Positions 10,001-18,839 of a stretch of DNA of 64,000 bases are shown here, one piece after another (positions within the stretch are counted from its first letter, which is position 1; every line of letters starts with the position of its first letter). A program made the translations under genes and the position numbers. This DNA comes from Dysgonomonas sp. PF1-14 (lineage in GTDB: Bacteria > Bacteroidota > Bacteroidia > Bacteroidales > Dysgonomonadaceae). Below the pieces are notes generated by a model, which saw only the letters and a program-made list of their open reading frames with translations, made no database searches and was not told the origin of the DNA. The stretch is taken from contig NZ_JARXWN010000001.1 of the NCBI RefSeq assembly GCF_029892965.1, positions 124,001-188,000 of the forward strand. The letters run 5' to 3'.

Positions 10001-11635
10001 AAAATGTGTTATTTCTTTCTGCTGCGGGTTTAATATTTCTTCCCATACAAAGCTACGCCAGCCATGCGTAAGCATCAGGTAGTCAATGGCCTCTTTCGCT
10101 TTGGGTTCTTCTTTGTTGAAATAGAAATATGGTTCTTCTATTTTACCTTTCAGTTCGCTAGAGAAAAGCATATAGCTCAACAGATTGTCTTGTTTGTCGT
10201 CGGCCATTGTCAGCAACTGCTCGTCAACCACAGCCAGGCCAATATTTGCAGCGACAGGCTCACCCTGCTTGTCTTTCGCTTTTACAGTAAGAGAGACTTC
10301 CTCCGTAGGTGCATAAGTGTCCTTGTTGGTTTCGATCTCAATATGTAACCCTTTATCAGGATTGATAAACGCCAGACGTTCGCACTTTTCGGTTTCTTTA
10401 TCAAACAATGTGAATATTGCGACACCAATAGGAAACTCAGATGTGTTTACATCCACTTTATTCCAACCTTTTTTTAGTTTCAGTGTCTCGCTGTAATAGA
10501 TTTCTTTCTGTGTATGCCCTACAAGTGAAACGTTTTTCGTATTATCGGGAGAGTATATATCCCATGATATTTTCTTCTCATTTTTTGAGTTCAGCTTGAG
10601 TACATAACCGTCTTTGTCAGCTTGAGGTAAGGTCGCTTGTGTATTACAGTCCTGAGGCTGCGTAACCTTTGCATAATATGTTTTACCTGCCTCCGGCGTA
10701 AACTCAAATGCACCCATACCAAGATGGAAACTTTCGAAAGACACAACTTTGTTTCCCGACTGGTCTACAATATCACCTTTCACATCTGCGCCTTTCCCGA
10801 ATTCGTTCAAAGCTTCGAACGCTACTTTACACTTAACGCCTTCTACAAGTGTTCCACCTTCGGGATAGAATTGTATGTCAATATTATTCAATACAATAGG
10901 TATGGAACGGGTTATAGATTCCTCCACGCCCTTGTCTCTTACAACTATCTGCAAAATACCGTCTGTCGTATTGAGGTCTTTGGGCAGATTGAATTTTATA
11001 GCTACTTCTCCGTTCTCCGTTTTATTTGTGAGTGTTTGTACAGCAATACCTCCGATACGTACCGTAGAACTGACTTCGCTTCCGCTGGTTTTATTATTAC
11101 TCAGGTCTGTAACTTTCAGGTCTGCTACAACCTCATCTCCTGCCCCGTAAGCACGTTTTGCAAAATCAAGTTTTAAGAGCATGCGTGGAGTAATTACCTT
11201 CTGGACGGTAAGTTCCTTTGTGAAATACTTTTCTTCTCCCCAGTTTTTCATCCAGCTGGTATATGCCCTGATCTTGTACAACCCACCCGGATTGCTCTCT
11301 GCAATAACAAAATTGCCGGAGTAAGTTCCTTCTAATGTATTGTGTTCGTTATGTTGAATAACTTTCCCCCATGGGTCGATGAGGTCGATATAGACTACAT
11401 CGCTTGTTATGGAAGGTCTGTTATCTGATCCGTTTACAAGAAAACCTTTATACCAGATTTTTTCGGATGGTTTGTAATATGTTTTATCTGTTTGCAGATA
11501 AGTTTTCTCATCCGGATAGGTAATACGGTTTACGAGCAGAGACTGTTTCAATTTGTCTACAAAACCATACTTTGTTGCACTGATAAGCAGGACAGGCAAT
11601 AGTATAAAAGCGATAATATATATATGTTTTTTCAT
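7019..11635 (-). CDS. Alpha-2-macroglobulin-like protein with an embedded SusC/TonB plug domain
   Basis: This 1538-residue exported protein has an N-terminal signal/anchor (MKKHIYIIAFILLPVLLISA). Residues ~40-470 are macroglobulin-type MG domains (TDKTYYKPSEKIWYKGFLVN, FYPEGGTLVEG), followed by a further MG region and a carboxypeptidase-regulatory-like segment near 590-640 (VYGYVLSKDGKPAQTDVYL). Residues ~675-805 are a complete SusC-type plug: LDEVVVVGYGTQKRANLTGS, SLASQLAGRVPGVMI, IRIRGISS, LVIINGIPIND, STAIYGSRAANGVILITTKN. A2M resumes after it, with a thioester-type site SGCFEQVSSSTFPN near 1065 (C-x-E-Q kept, F in place of the usual G), an alpha-helical thioester-domain barrel and a C-terminal receptor-binding-like domain. 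A2M proteins trap proteases. It follows the plugless barrel gene by 4 bases, so the two probably work together at the outer membrane (inference). Confidence 0.88.
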   Translation of the reverse strand: MKKHIYIIAFILLPVLLISATKYGFVDKLKQSLLVNRITYPDEKTYLQTDKTYYKPSEKIWYKGFLVNGSDNRPSITSDVVYIDLIDPWGKVIQHNEHNTLEGTYSGNFVIAESNPGGLYKIRAYTSWMKNWGEEKYFTKELTVQKVITPRMLLKLDFAKRAYGAGDEVVADLKVTDLSNNKTSGSEVSSTVRIGGIAVQTLTNKTENGEVAIKFNLPKDLNTTDGILQIVVRDKGVEESITRSIPIVLNNIDIQFYPEGGTLVEGVKCKVAFEALNEFGKGADVKGDIVDQSGNKVVSFESFHLGMGAFEFTPEAGKTYYAKVTQPQDCNTQATLPQADKDGYVLKLNSKNEKKISWDIYSPDNTKNVSLVGHTQKEIYYSETLKLKKGWNKVDVNTSEFPIGVAIFTLFDKETEKCERLAFINPDKGLHIEIETNKDTYAPTEEVSLTVKAKDKQGEPVAANIGLAVVDEQLLTMADDKQDNLLSYMLFSSELKGKIEEPYFYFNKEEPKAKEAIDYLMLTHGWRSFVWEEILNPQQKEITHFAEKINTVYGYVLSKDGKPAQTDVYLIETDGRKRIGKIKTTEEGHFVFHDVDYTGNIHVTTRLPNRVVLLNGKPEIAPPPSFSLSPFAANDDQYTAIGEDKVVTKIAESYQDNRVSDIVVPMPEEQYESTGSASQLDEVVVVGYGTQKRANLTGSVSIVRSQELASYSLASQLAGRVPGVMISPADGNPGASSNIRIRGISSQSTQGEPLVIINGIPINDSYSSSLSFINPDDIDNVSVLKNTSSTAIYGSRAANGVILITTKNSQFGQKYIPGKARFAGSTVMKRRFYNATPYNQHTENAGLENSTVYWNGNVRTGNNGEATVSFKNSKQSSTFRITAEGLSVNSGLIGSETKRIVTEKPFSLDAKTPVFAAVNDVINLSVMVRNTTDKPMNSIVSVNLSKGFPGDIQTTLPSQNILIPAKETKNVYFPIRVGHNTGKFNISINATSDMHKDAISREITVRDVNFPYSYSFSGNNTTQTETFTLPDYVSGSLRAEAVAYISVLDELIDGVESIFSVPSGCFEQVSSSTFPNIFALQLLKTTGQTRPEIYKKATEYLKIGYNKLAAYEVKGTGGFEWYGGTPAHEVLSAYGLVEFYEMAKVYDKVDKKKMNRALSFILSRKDGSGGFKQNRGRYGFSGAPRHVNNAYIVYALTETENTSDINKEYQSSLKEALDSKDLYRMALMANTAYNMKDMASYNKLTDYFGNYAQKEDLSKINIESTIVYSHGDAGRRETVAFWLMALLRDGKDMALIEKCVRYINSGRSRGGFGNSQATSICLQALTKYAERIKLNEDNGGEFCVTINNEKLDCKDIKAAVSAGENRLAVYFSDKLKKGRNTIKVEFEQSKNKYPYGVNIYWQSPTPPSSGLCPLKLTTTLGSNTIKVNETVRLSVKLQNTKQEGIPMSIAVIGIPGGMSLQPWQLKELQEKEVFDFYEIINDNLVIYYREFGPSETKIVNLDLKAEIAGQYRGIASSAYQYYMEEFKYWIEGLSVTIE

Positions 11636-11639
11636 GACC

Positions 11640-14600
11640 TTAAAATTCTAGTGTTAATGAAAGAGAGTAACTGCGAGTTGAAGGAAGATTAAATAGATCG
11701 AGCCCGAACCCTGAAGAGTAACCAAAGAGTAGAGATGATGGGTCTACGCCTTTGTAGGGGCTTATGACAAACAGGTTCTGAGCCTGTGCGTTTACTTTCA
11801 TCGATTTAAACAATCGGTGTGTCTTATTCCTGAATACCGAGTATGTCAACATTACATTCGATAGGCGAAGGAAAGATGCGTCCTGAATGTATTCTTCTCC
11901 GACACCGGTAGTACCATAGCGTACCCAGCGATTCTCTGATAGAGGCAGATTTGGATTGTAGAAATCTACGGGAGTGGAATTGACGTTGCCTGCAACATCT
12001 ACTCCTTTGAATATGTATTGCTTGATATCCCTGTTTCGCGCCGAGTTCTCTGACATTCCTTGATAATCGAGTATAGCCTGAGTTCCATTCCAACGGTCGC
12101 CTCCATGATTGTATTCCAGTACAAACGAGAAAGTGAAATTTTTCCACCAGAATGTAGGATTCAGTGACAATATGAAATCAGGTGTAGGGTCTCCTATTTT
12201 CTTCAATACGTTGTCAACCATCGGATAACCTTCTGCATCAATAATCTGTTGCCCTTTATCGTTGCGCAGATAAGTTGTTCCATAGATAGCACCTAATGGC
12301 TGGCCTTTGGCGAATACTGTCTGTATATCGGTAAACCCGGCTAATGAAATAATATTTCTGTCTCCATAGACAGCCGATACTTTATTCTTTGTCTGACTGA
12401 AATTCAATTTTATTTCAAACCCTAAACCGCTACCATAACTATATTTTGTATATCCCGCCGACAGGAAATATCCATAATTGCGCAGCCTGCCTACATTGTT
12501 GAGGGTAGCTGTCTGTCCGCTTTCTATAACAGGCGCAATATAATTGTGTGTGTTGTAATAGAACACATTCGCTTCTCCTGAAAACTTATTGGAGGGGGAA
12601 TGATATCGTAATCCTATCTCGCTCTTCAGGTATGTTTCAGGTTTAAGCCCCTTGTAGCTATATATCTCGGAGTATTCACTGTAATTTCTGAAATCCTTAG
12701 CATTCAACAAAGTGGATAATACAGCCGGATTCCTGTATATGAGTGATGATTCTCCTATCGACCTGCCAACTGAGCCATATAATATGAAGTTACGGTTATA
12801 TCTATCAAATAGATTCTCGATAAATCGTTCCATATTCCATGATGCGCCCAGTTCGGGAAACAGATTTACATAATCTGAGCTTTTAGCCGTATTGGAAAAA
12901 TAATGCTTGTTGTATGCCTCTACCGTTAAGTCTCCATCTCTGTTGATTATCCTTGTACCATATTTTATATCATGGGCATTACGGATCAACTTGTTATATT
13001 CAGAAAAATAAAATTCTGTACTTCCGGATGAGTAATGGTCATTTCTGTTCACTTTTTCCTCTGTATGCTTAAATCCGTAAGACAGAAACCCGTTAATCTT
13101 TGTATCATATTTTTTTATTTGCCAGTCCATGTCCGCCTTAGCCATGATGTTGGAAGAATGCATATTCCGGTACGACAGACGTTCCGGCAATATCAGGCTT
13201 TCGAATATTCCGCTATGCTTTTTGTTCCATTGTTTGTCATAGCTCAACATTGCGGATGTCTCTACAGCGCTGAATCTTCTTTTGGTCTTCAGATAGGCTA
13301 ATATATCATTGTTTTTATCGCGGTCGGGTAGCTCGCTTGCCAGCATATATGGATTATGTACATAACCGGGAGCATAAGACGATTGCTTGTCCCCATTGTC
13401 AAATGTTACCGGAGTGGTAAGGACAGAGTGCAATAGTGAAGACAGATTTGCACCTTGTTGGGTCAACCTTCCATAAGATGTTTTAAACAGGGCTCCAACT
13501 TCACTTTCGAAAGCTCCTGTCCTTATTTTTTCTAAAGTTATAGACGCATTATACGATTCTTTATAAGCATCCTGTATAGTCGAATTATTACGATTCTGTC
13601 CCAGTTTTAAAGAGAGAATGCTAGATCCGAAAGTTGCAAAATGAGCGTTTACATAATTACCGAAAGAAATACCTGTCTTGAAAAAGTCTTTCGAATCATA
13701 TTGTTTTGCAGGAGCTCCATTACCTTCGCCAATAGGTACAAGGTTGCCATTGTTGCTATACTCCAGATTGCTGACAGCAGGCCCCCAACTGAATACTTCA
13801 TTCCGATCGGCACCCTGCCATTCCCCATTCCGTCCTTGTGCATATTTAGTTTGTAGTTTCGGTGACTTTCCGGCTATACCCACATCGATATATGATGTGA
13901 ATGAGATTTTCTGTCCTATTGTTTTGTATTTGTCTTGGGCTTGTGTCATCGAGAACTTATTCTTACCAAGATCTTTTATATCCTCAATCTTATTAAGGTA
14001 TATATTCTGATAGCTTGCAGGCATATTGTTAGTCATAAACAAAACTCCTAGCGTGTCTTTCTTACTGGTCGTCAGATGAGAGAAGACCGGATCGGGATAT
14101 ATTTTCAGTACCGAGTCGGTAACTTCGGCAACCAATACTGTTTCTCCTGTAGCGACATCTTTCAGATAGTCGGCATCGGTGACTGCTTTCAGGTAGAAAT
14201 ATCCTTTCTTGTCGGTCTTTACTTTTATTCCCTGCGACAGAACTTCTATTTCCCGGTTTTCGATAGCTTTGCTCCAGCCATCGGATGTATAGTTTTGCAT
14301 GAGACGCCCTCTGATATCTTTTACTTTATGCGGATCGGCATTGGAAACCTGCGCTCTCCTTATATTACGTACAACACGCCGATATCCGCCATATTCGCGC
14401 ATTCTGATATCATATGTATTGGTGGTTTCAGATATCCTTACATATTCAGTTTCATAGCCGAGATACGAAAATCTGAGTTGTTGATTATCTTTGACAGGGA
14501 TGGTCAAGGAGTATCTGCCTTCTATATCGGTAATGGTGCCGGTTGTGGTACCCTCTAAAATAACGGAACATCCGATCAATGTTTCATAGTTATATCCTTC

Positions 14601-14687
14601 ATACACAGTGCCTGTTATAGTCCGTGTCTGTGCGTAACCGACAATGGAAAGTAACAGGTAGATGCTGATCAATTGAATCTTTCTCAT
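11640..14687 (-). CDS. SusC/RagA-like outer-membrane beta-barrel lacking a plug domain
   Basis: The 1015 residues begin with a signal peptide (MRKIQLISIYLLLSIVGYAQ) and a CarboxypepD_reg-like domain at ~22-100 (TRTITGTVYEGYNYETLIGC to RFSYLGYETEYVRI). A linker with an atypical domain at ~100-260 follows, then a long barrel region rich in alternating aromatic strands (SYGFKHTEEKVNRNDHY, GLRYHSPSNKFSGEANVFYY, FSFVLEYNHGGDRWNGTQA) ending in SYSLSLTLEF with the terminal Phe typical of BAM substrates. I find none of the usual plug motifs (DEVVVVGYG, GKVAGV, IRIRG, YGSRGANGVI) in it. They occur instead in the next gene, 4 bases downstream. Normal SusC proteins carry their own plug. First gene of the pair. 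The ligand is unknown. Confidence 0.85.
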   Translation of the reverse strand: MRKIQLISIYLLLSIVGYAQTRTITGTVYEGYNYETLIGCSVILEGTTTGTITDIEGRYSLTIPVKDNQQLRFSYLGYETEYVRISETTNTYDIRMREYGGYRRVVRNIRRAQVSNADPHKVKDIRGRLMQNYTSDGWSKAIENREIEVLSQGIKVKTDKKGYFYLKAVTDADYLKDVATGETVLVAEVTDSVLKIYPDPVFSHLTTSKKDTLGVLFMTNNMPASYQNIYLNKIEDIKDLGKNKFSMTQAQDKYKTIGQKISFTSYIDVGIAGKSPKLQTKYAQGRNGEWQGADRNEVFSWGPAVSNLEYSNNGNLVPIGEGNGAPAKQYDSKDFFKTGISFGNYVNAHFATFGSSILSLKLGQNRNNSTIQDAYKESYNASITLEKIRTGAFESEVGALFKTSYGRLTQQGANLSSLLHSVLTTPVTFDNGDKQSSYAPGYVHNPYMLASELPDRDKNNDILAYLKTKRRFSAVETSAMLSYDKQWNKKHSGIFESLILPERLSYRNMHSSNIMAKADMDWQIKKYDTKINGFLSYGFKHTEEKVNRNDHYSSGSTEFYFSEYNKLIRNAHDIKYGTRIINRDGDLTVEAYNKHYFSNTAKSSDYVNLFPELGASWNMERFIENLFDRYNRNFILYGSVGRSIGESSLIYRNPAVLSTLLNAKDFRNYSEYSEIYSYKGLKPETYLKSEIGLRYHSPSNKFSGEANVFYYNTHNYIAPVIESGQTATLNNVGRLRNYGYFLSAGYTKYSYGSGLGFEIKLNFSQTKNKVSAVYGDRNIISLAGFTDIQTVFAKGQPLGAIYGTTYLRNDKGQQIIDAEGYPMVDNVLKKIGDPTPDFILSLNPTFWWKNFTFSFVLEYNHGGDRWNGTQAILDYQGMSENSARNRDIKQYIFKGVDVAGNVNSTPVDFYNPNLPLSENRWVRYGTTGVGEEYIQDASFLRLSNVMLTYSVFRNKTHRLFKSMKVNAQAQNLFVISPYKGVDPSSLLFGYSSGFGLDLFNLPSTRSYSLSLTLEF

Positions 14688-15052
14688 AGCTATTCTGTTT
14701 TTTTGATATTGTTTTTCTTATTAGACAGAGCCCGGAAACAATACCCCTAAAAAAGATTCAATTTTTTTTAACAAACCGGATCACAGAATACGAAATATTG
14801 ATATAAGCAATGCTAATCGTTCGTTTTGGGCAATGCAAATCAACGATCACAGGAGCGGAGCATATGGAAAATGAAAAATAAGCGCGGAAGTGTACATCAG
14901 GTATGAGCCGAATCTATAAAGCTTATGCTAAGTTGAGTCTATATACAAAAAACGATTATTTAATGCTATCTCAAATACTGATTGGCATAAATAACATGGA
15001 AAAACAGCTTGTTTATCTCCCCACAGGAATAACAGATAGCATAAGAATAACG
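14688..15052. other. Intergenic region upstream of the SusC-like gene
   Basis: No gene is supported here. It should hold the promoter of the SusC-like/A2M operon on the minus strand, but I do not see a clean TAnnTTTG box. A T-rich run lies at about 14761-14769. Confidence 0.4.
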
Positions 15053-16759
15053 TTACCCGTCTTCCTCTTTATTAGTAGCCTGTTCGTCTTCAGCAAAAAG
15101 TATTTCCTCTATTTCTTCGCGTGGCATACCAGCCTCTACCATCTTATTTCTAAGCTCAAGTTTGCGGAGTTTCATATTGTTTATATGCGAATTTACACCT
15201 AATAGCAGTGCCACTTCCTTGCGCCTGTATCCACAATAATAAAGCATAAACAAAAGCAATTCGCGCTCTTCGAGCAGCTCTAAAGCTTTTTGTCCATAAG
15301 AATTCTTTGCCAAATGATTCTTTGCTAACTTAATAAACTCTTTATTGGTATTTTGTTTAAAACTGTCTATCAGATTGCGTATGCGGGTATATATCTCGGG
15401 TTCTTCTGTTGCCCCCAATTCTTTAGTAAGCTTCTTCACTGTTTTCTCTATTTCCATCCACTCGGTAACGATATTGCGGTATATCTCCTGCATATATGAG
15501 AGTGACTCGGCCTGCTGGTCCATTTCTTTTTGAAGCAATCGGTTTTTCTCCACCTCCTGTTCTTTCTTCTGACGCATATTCCTGAGCATAAAGTAAAATA
15601 TAGCAAAAACAGAAAGTAGCACTACAATACCGCATAATATCAACAACATGTTGCGTATCTGTGAGTTATGTATCTCTTTTTCACGAAGGACGGACTTATA
15701 TTTGTCCTCAGCTTCTTTCAGCCCACGTTCGCTATTCAGTTCATGTATTTTACGGTCTACACTTCTTAGTGAATCTTTATAATTAGCCGCTTCTTTGTAA
15801 TTTCCACTTTTCTGGTAATAATAGGAAAGAGACTTATATGCCCCTTGACGTGAATAAATATAACTTATATCAGGCAGGGACTCTTTAACCTTAGTTGAGT
15901 AATATCCTGCCGAATCAAGTTGATTTTTATCAATATATAACCTAAATAAGCTAAGATTTATTCGGGCTGCCTCTTCCTTGTTTTCCACTTCTGCAAGGGC
16001 TTTGTGCAAATAAGCAGATGATTTTGAAAAATCCTTTTGTTTACGATAGACTCTACCCAACATATGTCTAAAAGTCACTTCTAAATCCTTTCTATCATGT
16101 CGTATCGCTTCTAACAATCCTTTATTAAAATAGAAATCGGCACTGTCAATATTTCCTTTATTATAATGTGATTGTCCTATAAAATTTATAACCTTATATT
16201 TTTGAGTTTCCTGCCCTTGTGTAAAATTATAATAATAGAATGCTTGCCTGTAGTAGACAAGAGCACTATCTAAAATTCCTTTTTCATAATACGTATTCGC
16301 TATGCTTTGTGAACTTTTCGCTACCAATTTATTATCACCTGCCCTCGATGCGTAATATTTTGCTAACATAGTACTTTCCAGATCATCATAAGTAGCCTCA
16401 TTGCTATAATATACATGTGAAGCATAATAATTAGCATAAGCAGCCTGAGCAGGATTGTTTCGATTGTTAAAGTATTTTTGTGCTTCAAATATCAGTGTGT
16501 CATTCTTTACATTCTGAGACAACAATACTTTTGCATGTACATTTGCCACAATATACTCCATATAATACTCCTTGTCCATATTCTGAGGGTTATTTATGGA
16601 GTTTAGCAAATAAAGTGCAGCAGAAGGATCGTCTTCCATTTTGCTTTGAGCTTGTGCAAGTATCTCTGTTGAAGGGTTCGATCCTTCACAGGAATATAGA
16701 AACACCGTTGTTAATACAAGATAAACAATGTTGAGTTTTCCGGATATTATATTTTTCAT
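15053..16759 (-). CDS. Membrane-anchored TPR protein with C-terminal HTH (regulator type)
   Basis: The 568 residues start with a lipoprotein-like signal (VFLYSCEGSNP). TPR-like helical repeats cover ~30-340 (AKVLLSQNVKNDTLIFEAQKYF and similar), and a transmembrane helix lies near 370-392 (MLLILCGIVVLLSVFAIFYF). A coiled-coil stretch (QEVEKNRLLQKEMDQQAESL) follows, then a C-terminal DNA-binding-like region, LLLFMLYYCGYRRKEVALLL, resembling LuxR/sigma-4 helix-turn-helix sequences. This architecture is common in Bacteroidota and is thought to sense an envelope signal and act on transcription. Its neighbours on the same strand are a DUF3244 protein upstream and the SusC-like/A2M pair downstream, so it may regulate that pair (inference from position only). 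Confidence 0.8.
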   Translation of the reverse strand: MKNIISGKLNIVYLVLTTVFLYSCEGSNPSTEILAQAQSKMEDDPSAALYLLNSINNPQNMDKEYYMEYIVANVHAKVLLSQNVKNDTLIFEAQKYFNNRNNPAQAAYANYYASHVYYSNEATYDDLESTMLAKYYASRAGDNKLVAKSSQSIANTYYEKGILDSALVYYRQAFYYYNFTQGQETQKYKVINFIGQSHYNKGNIDSADFYFNKGLLEAIRHDRKDLEVTFRHMLGRVYRKQKDFSKSSAYLHKALAEVENKEEAARINLSLFRLYIDKNQLDSAGYYSTKVKESLPDISYIYSRQGAYKSLSYYYQKSGNYKEAANYKDSLRSVDRKIHELNSERGLKEAEDKYKSVLREKEIHNSQIRNMLLILCGIVVLLSVFAIFYFMLRNMRQKKEQEVEKNRLLQKEMDQQAESLSYMQEIYRNIVTEWMEIEKTVKKLTKELGATEEPEIYTRIRNLIDSFKQNTNKEFIKLAKNHLAKNSYGQKALELLEERELLLFMLYYCGYRRKEVALLLGVNSHINNMKLRKLELRNKMVEAGMPREEIEEILFAEDEQATNKEEDG

Positions 16760-16779
16760 TAAAATGGGTTATTAAGGTG

Positions 16780-16809
16780 AAAGTCCGAAGTTTCCGCCTC
16801 CGGACTTTT
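16780..16809. terminator. Hairpin between the DUF3244 and TPR genes
   Basis: An 8-bp stem, AAAGTCCG with CGGACTTT, encloses a roughly 13-nt loop, between the DUF3244 stop (16849) and the TPR start (16759). The T run is stronger on the plus strand, so it may be an attenuator or a weak terminator. Confidence 0.45.
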
Positions 16810-16848
16810 CTTTATTAACTACATTATGATAACATAGCCGGCTTACAG

Positions 16849-17238
16849 CTATTTAATCTTGAATTTTCCATGCTGAATTTTATTTCCATTGGCGTCGGTA
16901 TAGGTTACACTATATTGTCCGGATGATGAAAGAACTTTTATAGGCAGTTTTTGGGTTCTTGAAGTGTCTACGCTTCTTTTTGCATAAACAATCCCCGTAG
17001 CGTCATCAGCCACAGTTACACTAATTATACCAAGAGGCGTATCGAAAGATGTTTCCAAATTGTTGCCATCAGTCACTTCTGCCGTTATAGGTGCAGACAT
17101 AACAGACATAACAACCGTTTCGGCTTCGACAGGAGGTTTTGTAGATGGGGTTCCTCCACCATCATTCGCTATCAGAGAACCGACACTCCCAATACATAAT
17201 AGAACAAATAAAAACAGGTAGATTTTTTTCATAAGCAT
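16849..17238 (-). CDS. DUF3244-type secreted small protein
   Basis: This 129-residue protein has a signal peptide (KKIYLFLFVLLCIGSVGSLIA), a low-complexity linker (GGGTPSTKPPVEAE), and one Ig-like domain from ~60 to the end (LGIISVTVADDATGIVYAKR ... GQYSVTYTDANGNKIQHGKF). The pattern of VTV, VY and YSVTYTDANG strands is that of DUF3244, a Bacteroidales family of exported beta-sandwich proteins that resembles T9SS C-terminal domains. No function is known. It sits just upstream of the TPR regulator on the same strand. Start chosen at MLMKK; an alternative is the second Met two codons later. Confidence 0.75.
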   Translation of the reverse strand: MLMKKIYLFLFVLLCIGSVGSLIANDGGGTPSTKPPVEAETVVMSVMSAPITAEVTDGNNLETSFDTPLGIISVTVADDATGIVYAKRSVDTSRTQKLPIKVLSSSGQYSVTYTDANGNKIQHGKFKIK

Positions 17239-17455
17239 CTCAATTTTAAAATTAGTGTTTTTTGCTACAAAAAATATTAAAAGTAGATTGATATTCTGTA
17301 AATTTAGCTCATTTCAGCAATTTAACACTTGCAAAAAATGGTGCATATAGCTTTTTAGATCGGCTCGTATTGTGTAATCTGCTATTTTATAGAAGGATGA
17401 GTGAAAAATAAGGTGAAGCTGATATGATTTTTTTAACGGAATATACATAACTACA

Positions 17456-17484
17456 GAGGGTTGTTTCATAGTGAAACAACCCTC
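17456..17484. terminator. Strong hairpin downstream of the miniprotein gene
   Basis: A perfect 13-bp stem (17456-17468 with 17472-17484) has a 3-nt loop, 23 bases past the stop at 17507. No long T run follows on the minus strand, though T-rich sequence follows on plus. It probably terminates or stabilises the 3' end of the minus-strand transcript. Confidence 0.65.
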
Positions 17485-17506
17485 GCATTATATTATTTTT
17501 CTTATT

Positions 17507-17839
17507 TTATCTTACAATTACCTTCAATGCCATCTTGCCGGCTTTCAGTATATACAATCCTTTAGGCAGCTCTATATCGCGGCCACCAACACAGGTTTTC
17601 AGGTTGACACTTGTCACCTTCACACCAAGTATACTGTAAACTTCCAGATAACCCGAAGTAGGCACATTCTCCATTTTAACGGTAGTAGTTCCGTTTATTC
17701 TTAGGTCGAATGACATGGTATTTTGCTGCTGTTGCTCAAATACAGAACTGCTTGCTGGAAAGTCCATTCCCGCAGCATTTGCTGTGAAACCGGCTCCTAC
17801 AAACAATAATAGAAACAATATTTTTTTGTACCTTATCAT
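17507..17839 (-). CDS. Stand-alone T9SS sorting-domain-like miniprotein
   Basis: These 110 residues consist of a signal peptide (MIRYKKILFLLLFVGAGFTANA), a short Gln-rich linker (FEQQQQNTM) and one domain. That domain has the hallmark of a type A T9SS C-terminal sorting domain: GYLEVYSILGVKVTSVNL, then IELPKGLYILKAGKMALKVI and a final basic residue. Sorting domains normally sit at the end of large cargo proteins; here there is almost no cargo. It could be a decayed cargo gene, a secreted beta-sandwich in its own right, or a relative of the DUF3244 neighbour. A strong hairpin follows it. Confidence 0.7.
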   Translation of the reverse strand: MIRYKKILFLLLFVGAGFTANAAGMDFPASSSVFEQQQQNTMSFDLRINGTTTVKMENVPTSGYLEVYSILGVKVTSVNLKTCVGGRDIELPKGLYILKAGKMALKVIVR

Positions 17840-17917
17840 ATATTATACGCCTAATGAGCACAAATATAGGCATTAAAGATTATAAAAGAATAAAAAAATA
17901 AAAAAAAGTAAATTCTT

Positions 17918-18832
17918 TTACAATTTTTCACGAAGTCCTTCGTTGGCAAGTATTGTATTAGGGAAAATTCCCTTCGCTTCGTCCAGCAATATCTTATTGT
18001 TATTGTATCGCGCCGAAAAATGTCCGAGCATCAGTTTCTTTACATTCGCCATTTTGGCAATAGTCGCAGCCTGCTTTGCCGTAGAGTGTCCCGTTTCCTT
18101 TGCACGTAAAGCATCTGCTTCGGCAAAAGTAGCTTCGTGATACAACAAGTCGATACCCTCTATAATGGGTATAATCTTTTCGCTGTACGCCGTATCGGAA
18201 CAGTAGGCATACGAGCGGGCAAGATCGGCAGGTGTCGTCAGATGGGTATGGGGTATCACACGCCCTTCTTCGGTCACGTAGTCTGCACCCTGCTTTATCT
18301 TTGCCAACGACTTAACCGGTATGTTATAAAACTTTATCATGTCGGGCAGCAGATGAGCTTCTTTCTGCTTTTCTTCGAACAGGAATCCGGCACAGGGAAC
18401 CCGATGGAGAAGTGGTATAGTCTTCACCGTCACCGAGCGGTCTTCATATATCACCTCACTCTTCTTCGGATCGAAAGTCTCTATCTTTACCTGAAAAGGA
18501 TTGTCCTTGCAGAAAAATGCCAGTTCTGGGGCAAGTGTCTCTTCCAGTCCGGCAACGGTATGGATATATAAATCGCCCATTCGTCCAAGCAGTGCCAATG
18601 TAGATATCAGCCCTATCAGCCCGAAACAATGGTCGCCATGCAGATGCGATATGAAAATACGGTTGAGCCGCCCGAAGCGCAGCTTACTGCGGCGCAACTG
18701 TAGCTGTGTGCCTTCCCCACAATCTATCATAAACAGCTTGTCCCTCACATTCAGGACTTGCGACGACGGATTATGGATTGTGGTCGGAGTAGCTGAGCCG
18801 CAGCCCAGTATATCGAGTTCAAATTTCTCCAT
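17918..18832 (-). CDS. rnz: Ribonuclease Z
   Basis: This metallo-beta-lactamase-fold endonuclease removes 3' trailers from tRNA precursors. The 304-residue protein has the family start (LDILGCGSATPT), the zinc motif SHLHGDHCFGL near residue 63, the Asp/His ligands YCSDTAYSEK, HEATFAEADALRAKETGHST and LGHFSARY, and the extra exosite region typical of the short RNase Z form. The gene is tightly followed upstream on the same strand by queE (7-base gap), so rnz-queE-queD may be one tRNA-maturation operon. Confidence 0.96.
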   Translation of the reverse strand: MEKFELDILGCGSATPTTIHNPSSQVLNVRDKLFMIDCGEGTQLQLRRSKLRFGRLNRIFISHLHGDHCFGLIGLISTLALLGRMGDLYIHTVAGLEETLAPELAFFCKDNPFQVKIETFDPKKSEVIYEDRSVTVKTIPLLHRVPCAGFLFEEKQKEAHLLPDMIKFYNIPVKSLAKIKQGADYVTEEGRVIPHTHLTTPADLARSYAYCSDTAYSEKIIPIIEGIDLLYHEATFAEADALRAKETGHSTAKQAATIAKMANVKKLMLGHFSARYNNNKILLDEAKGIFPNTILANEGLREKL

Positions 18833-18839
18833 TATTGCT

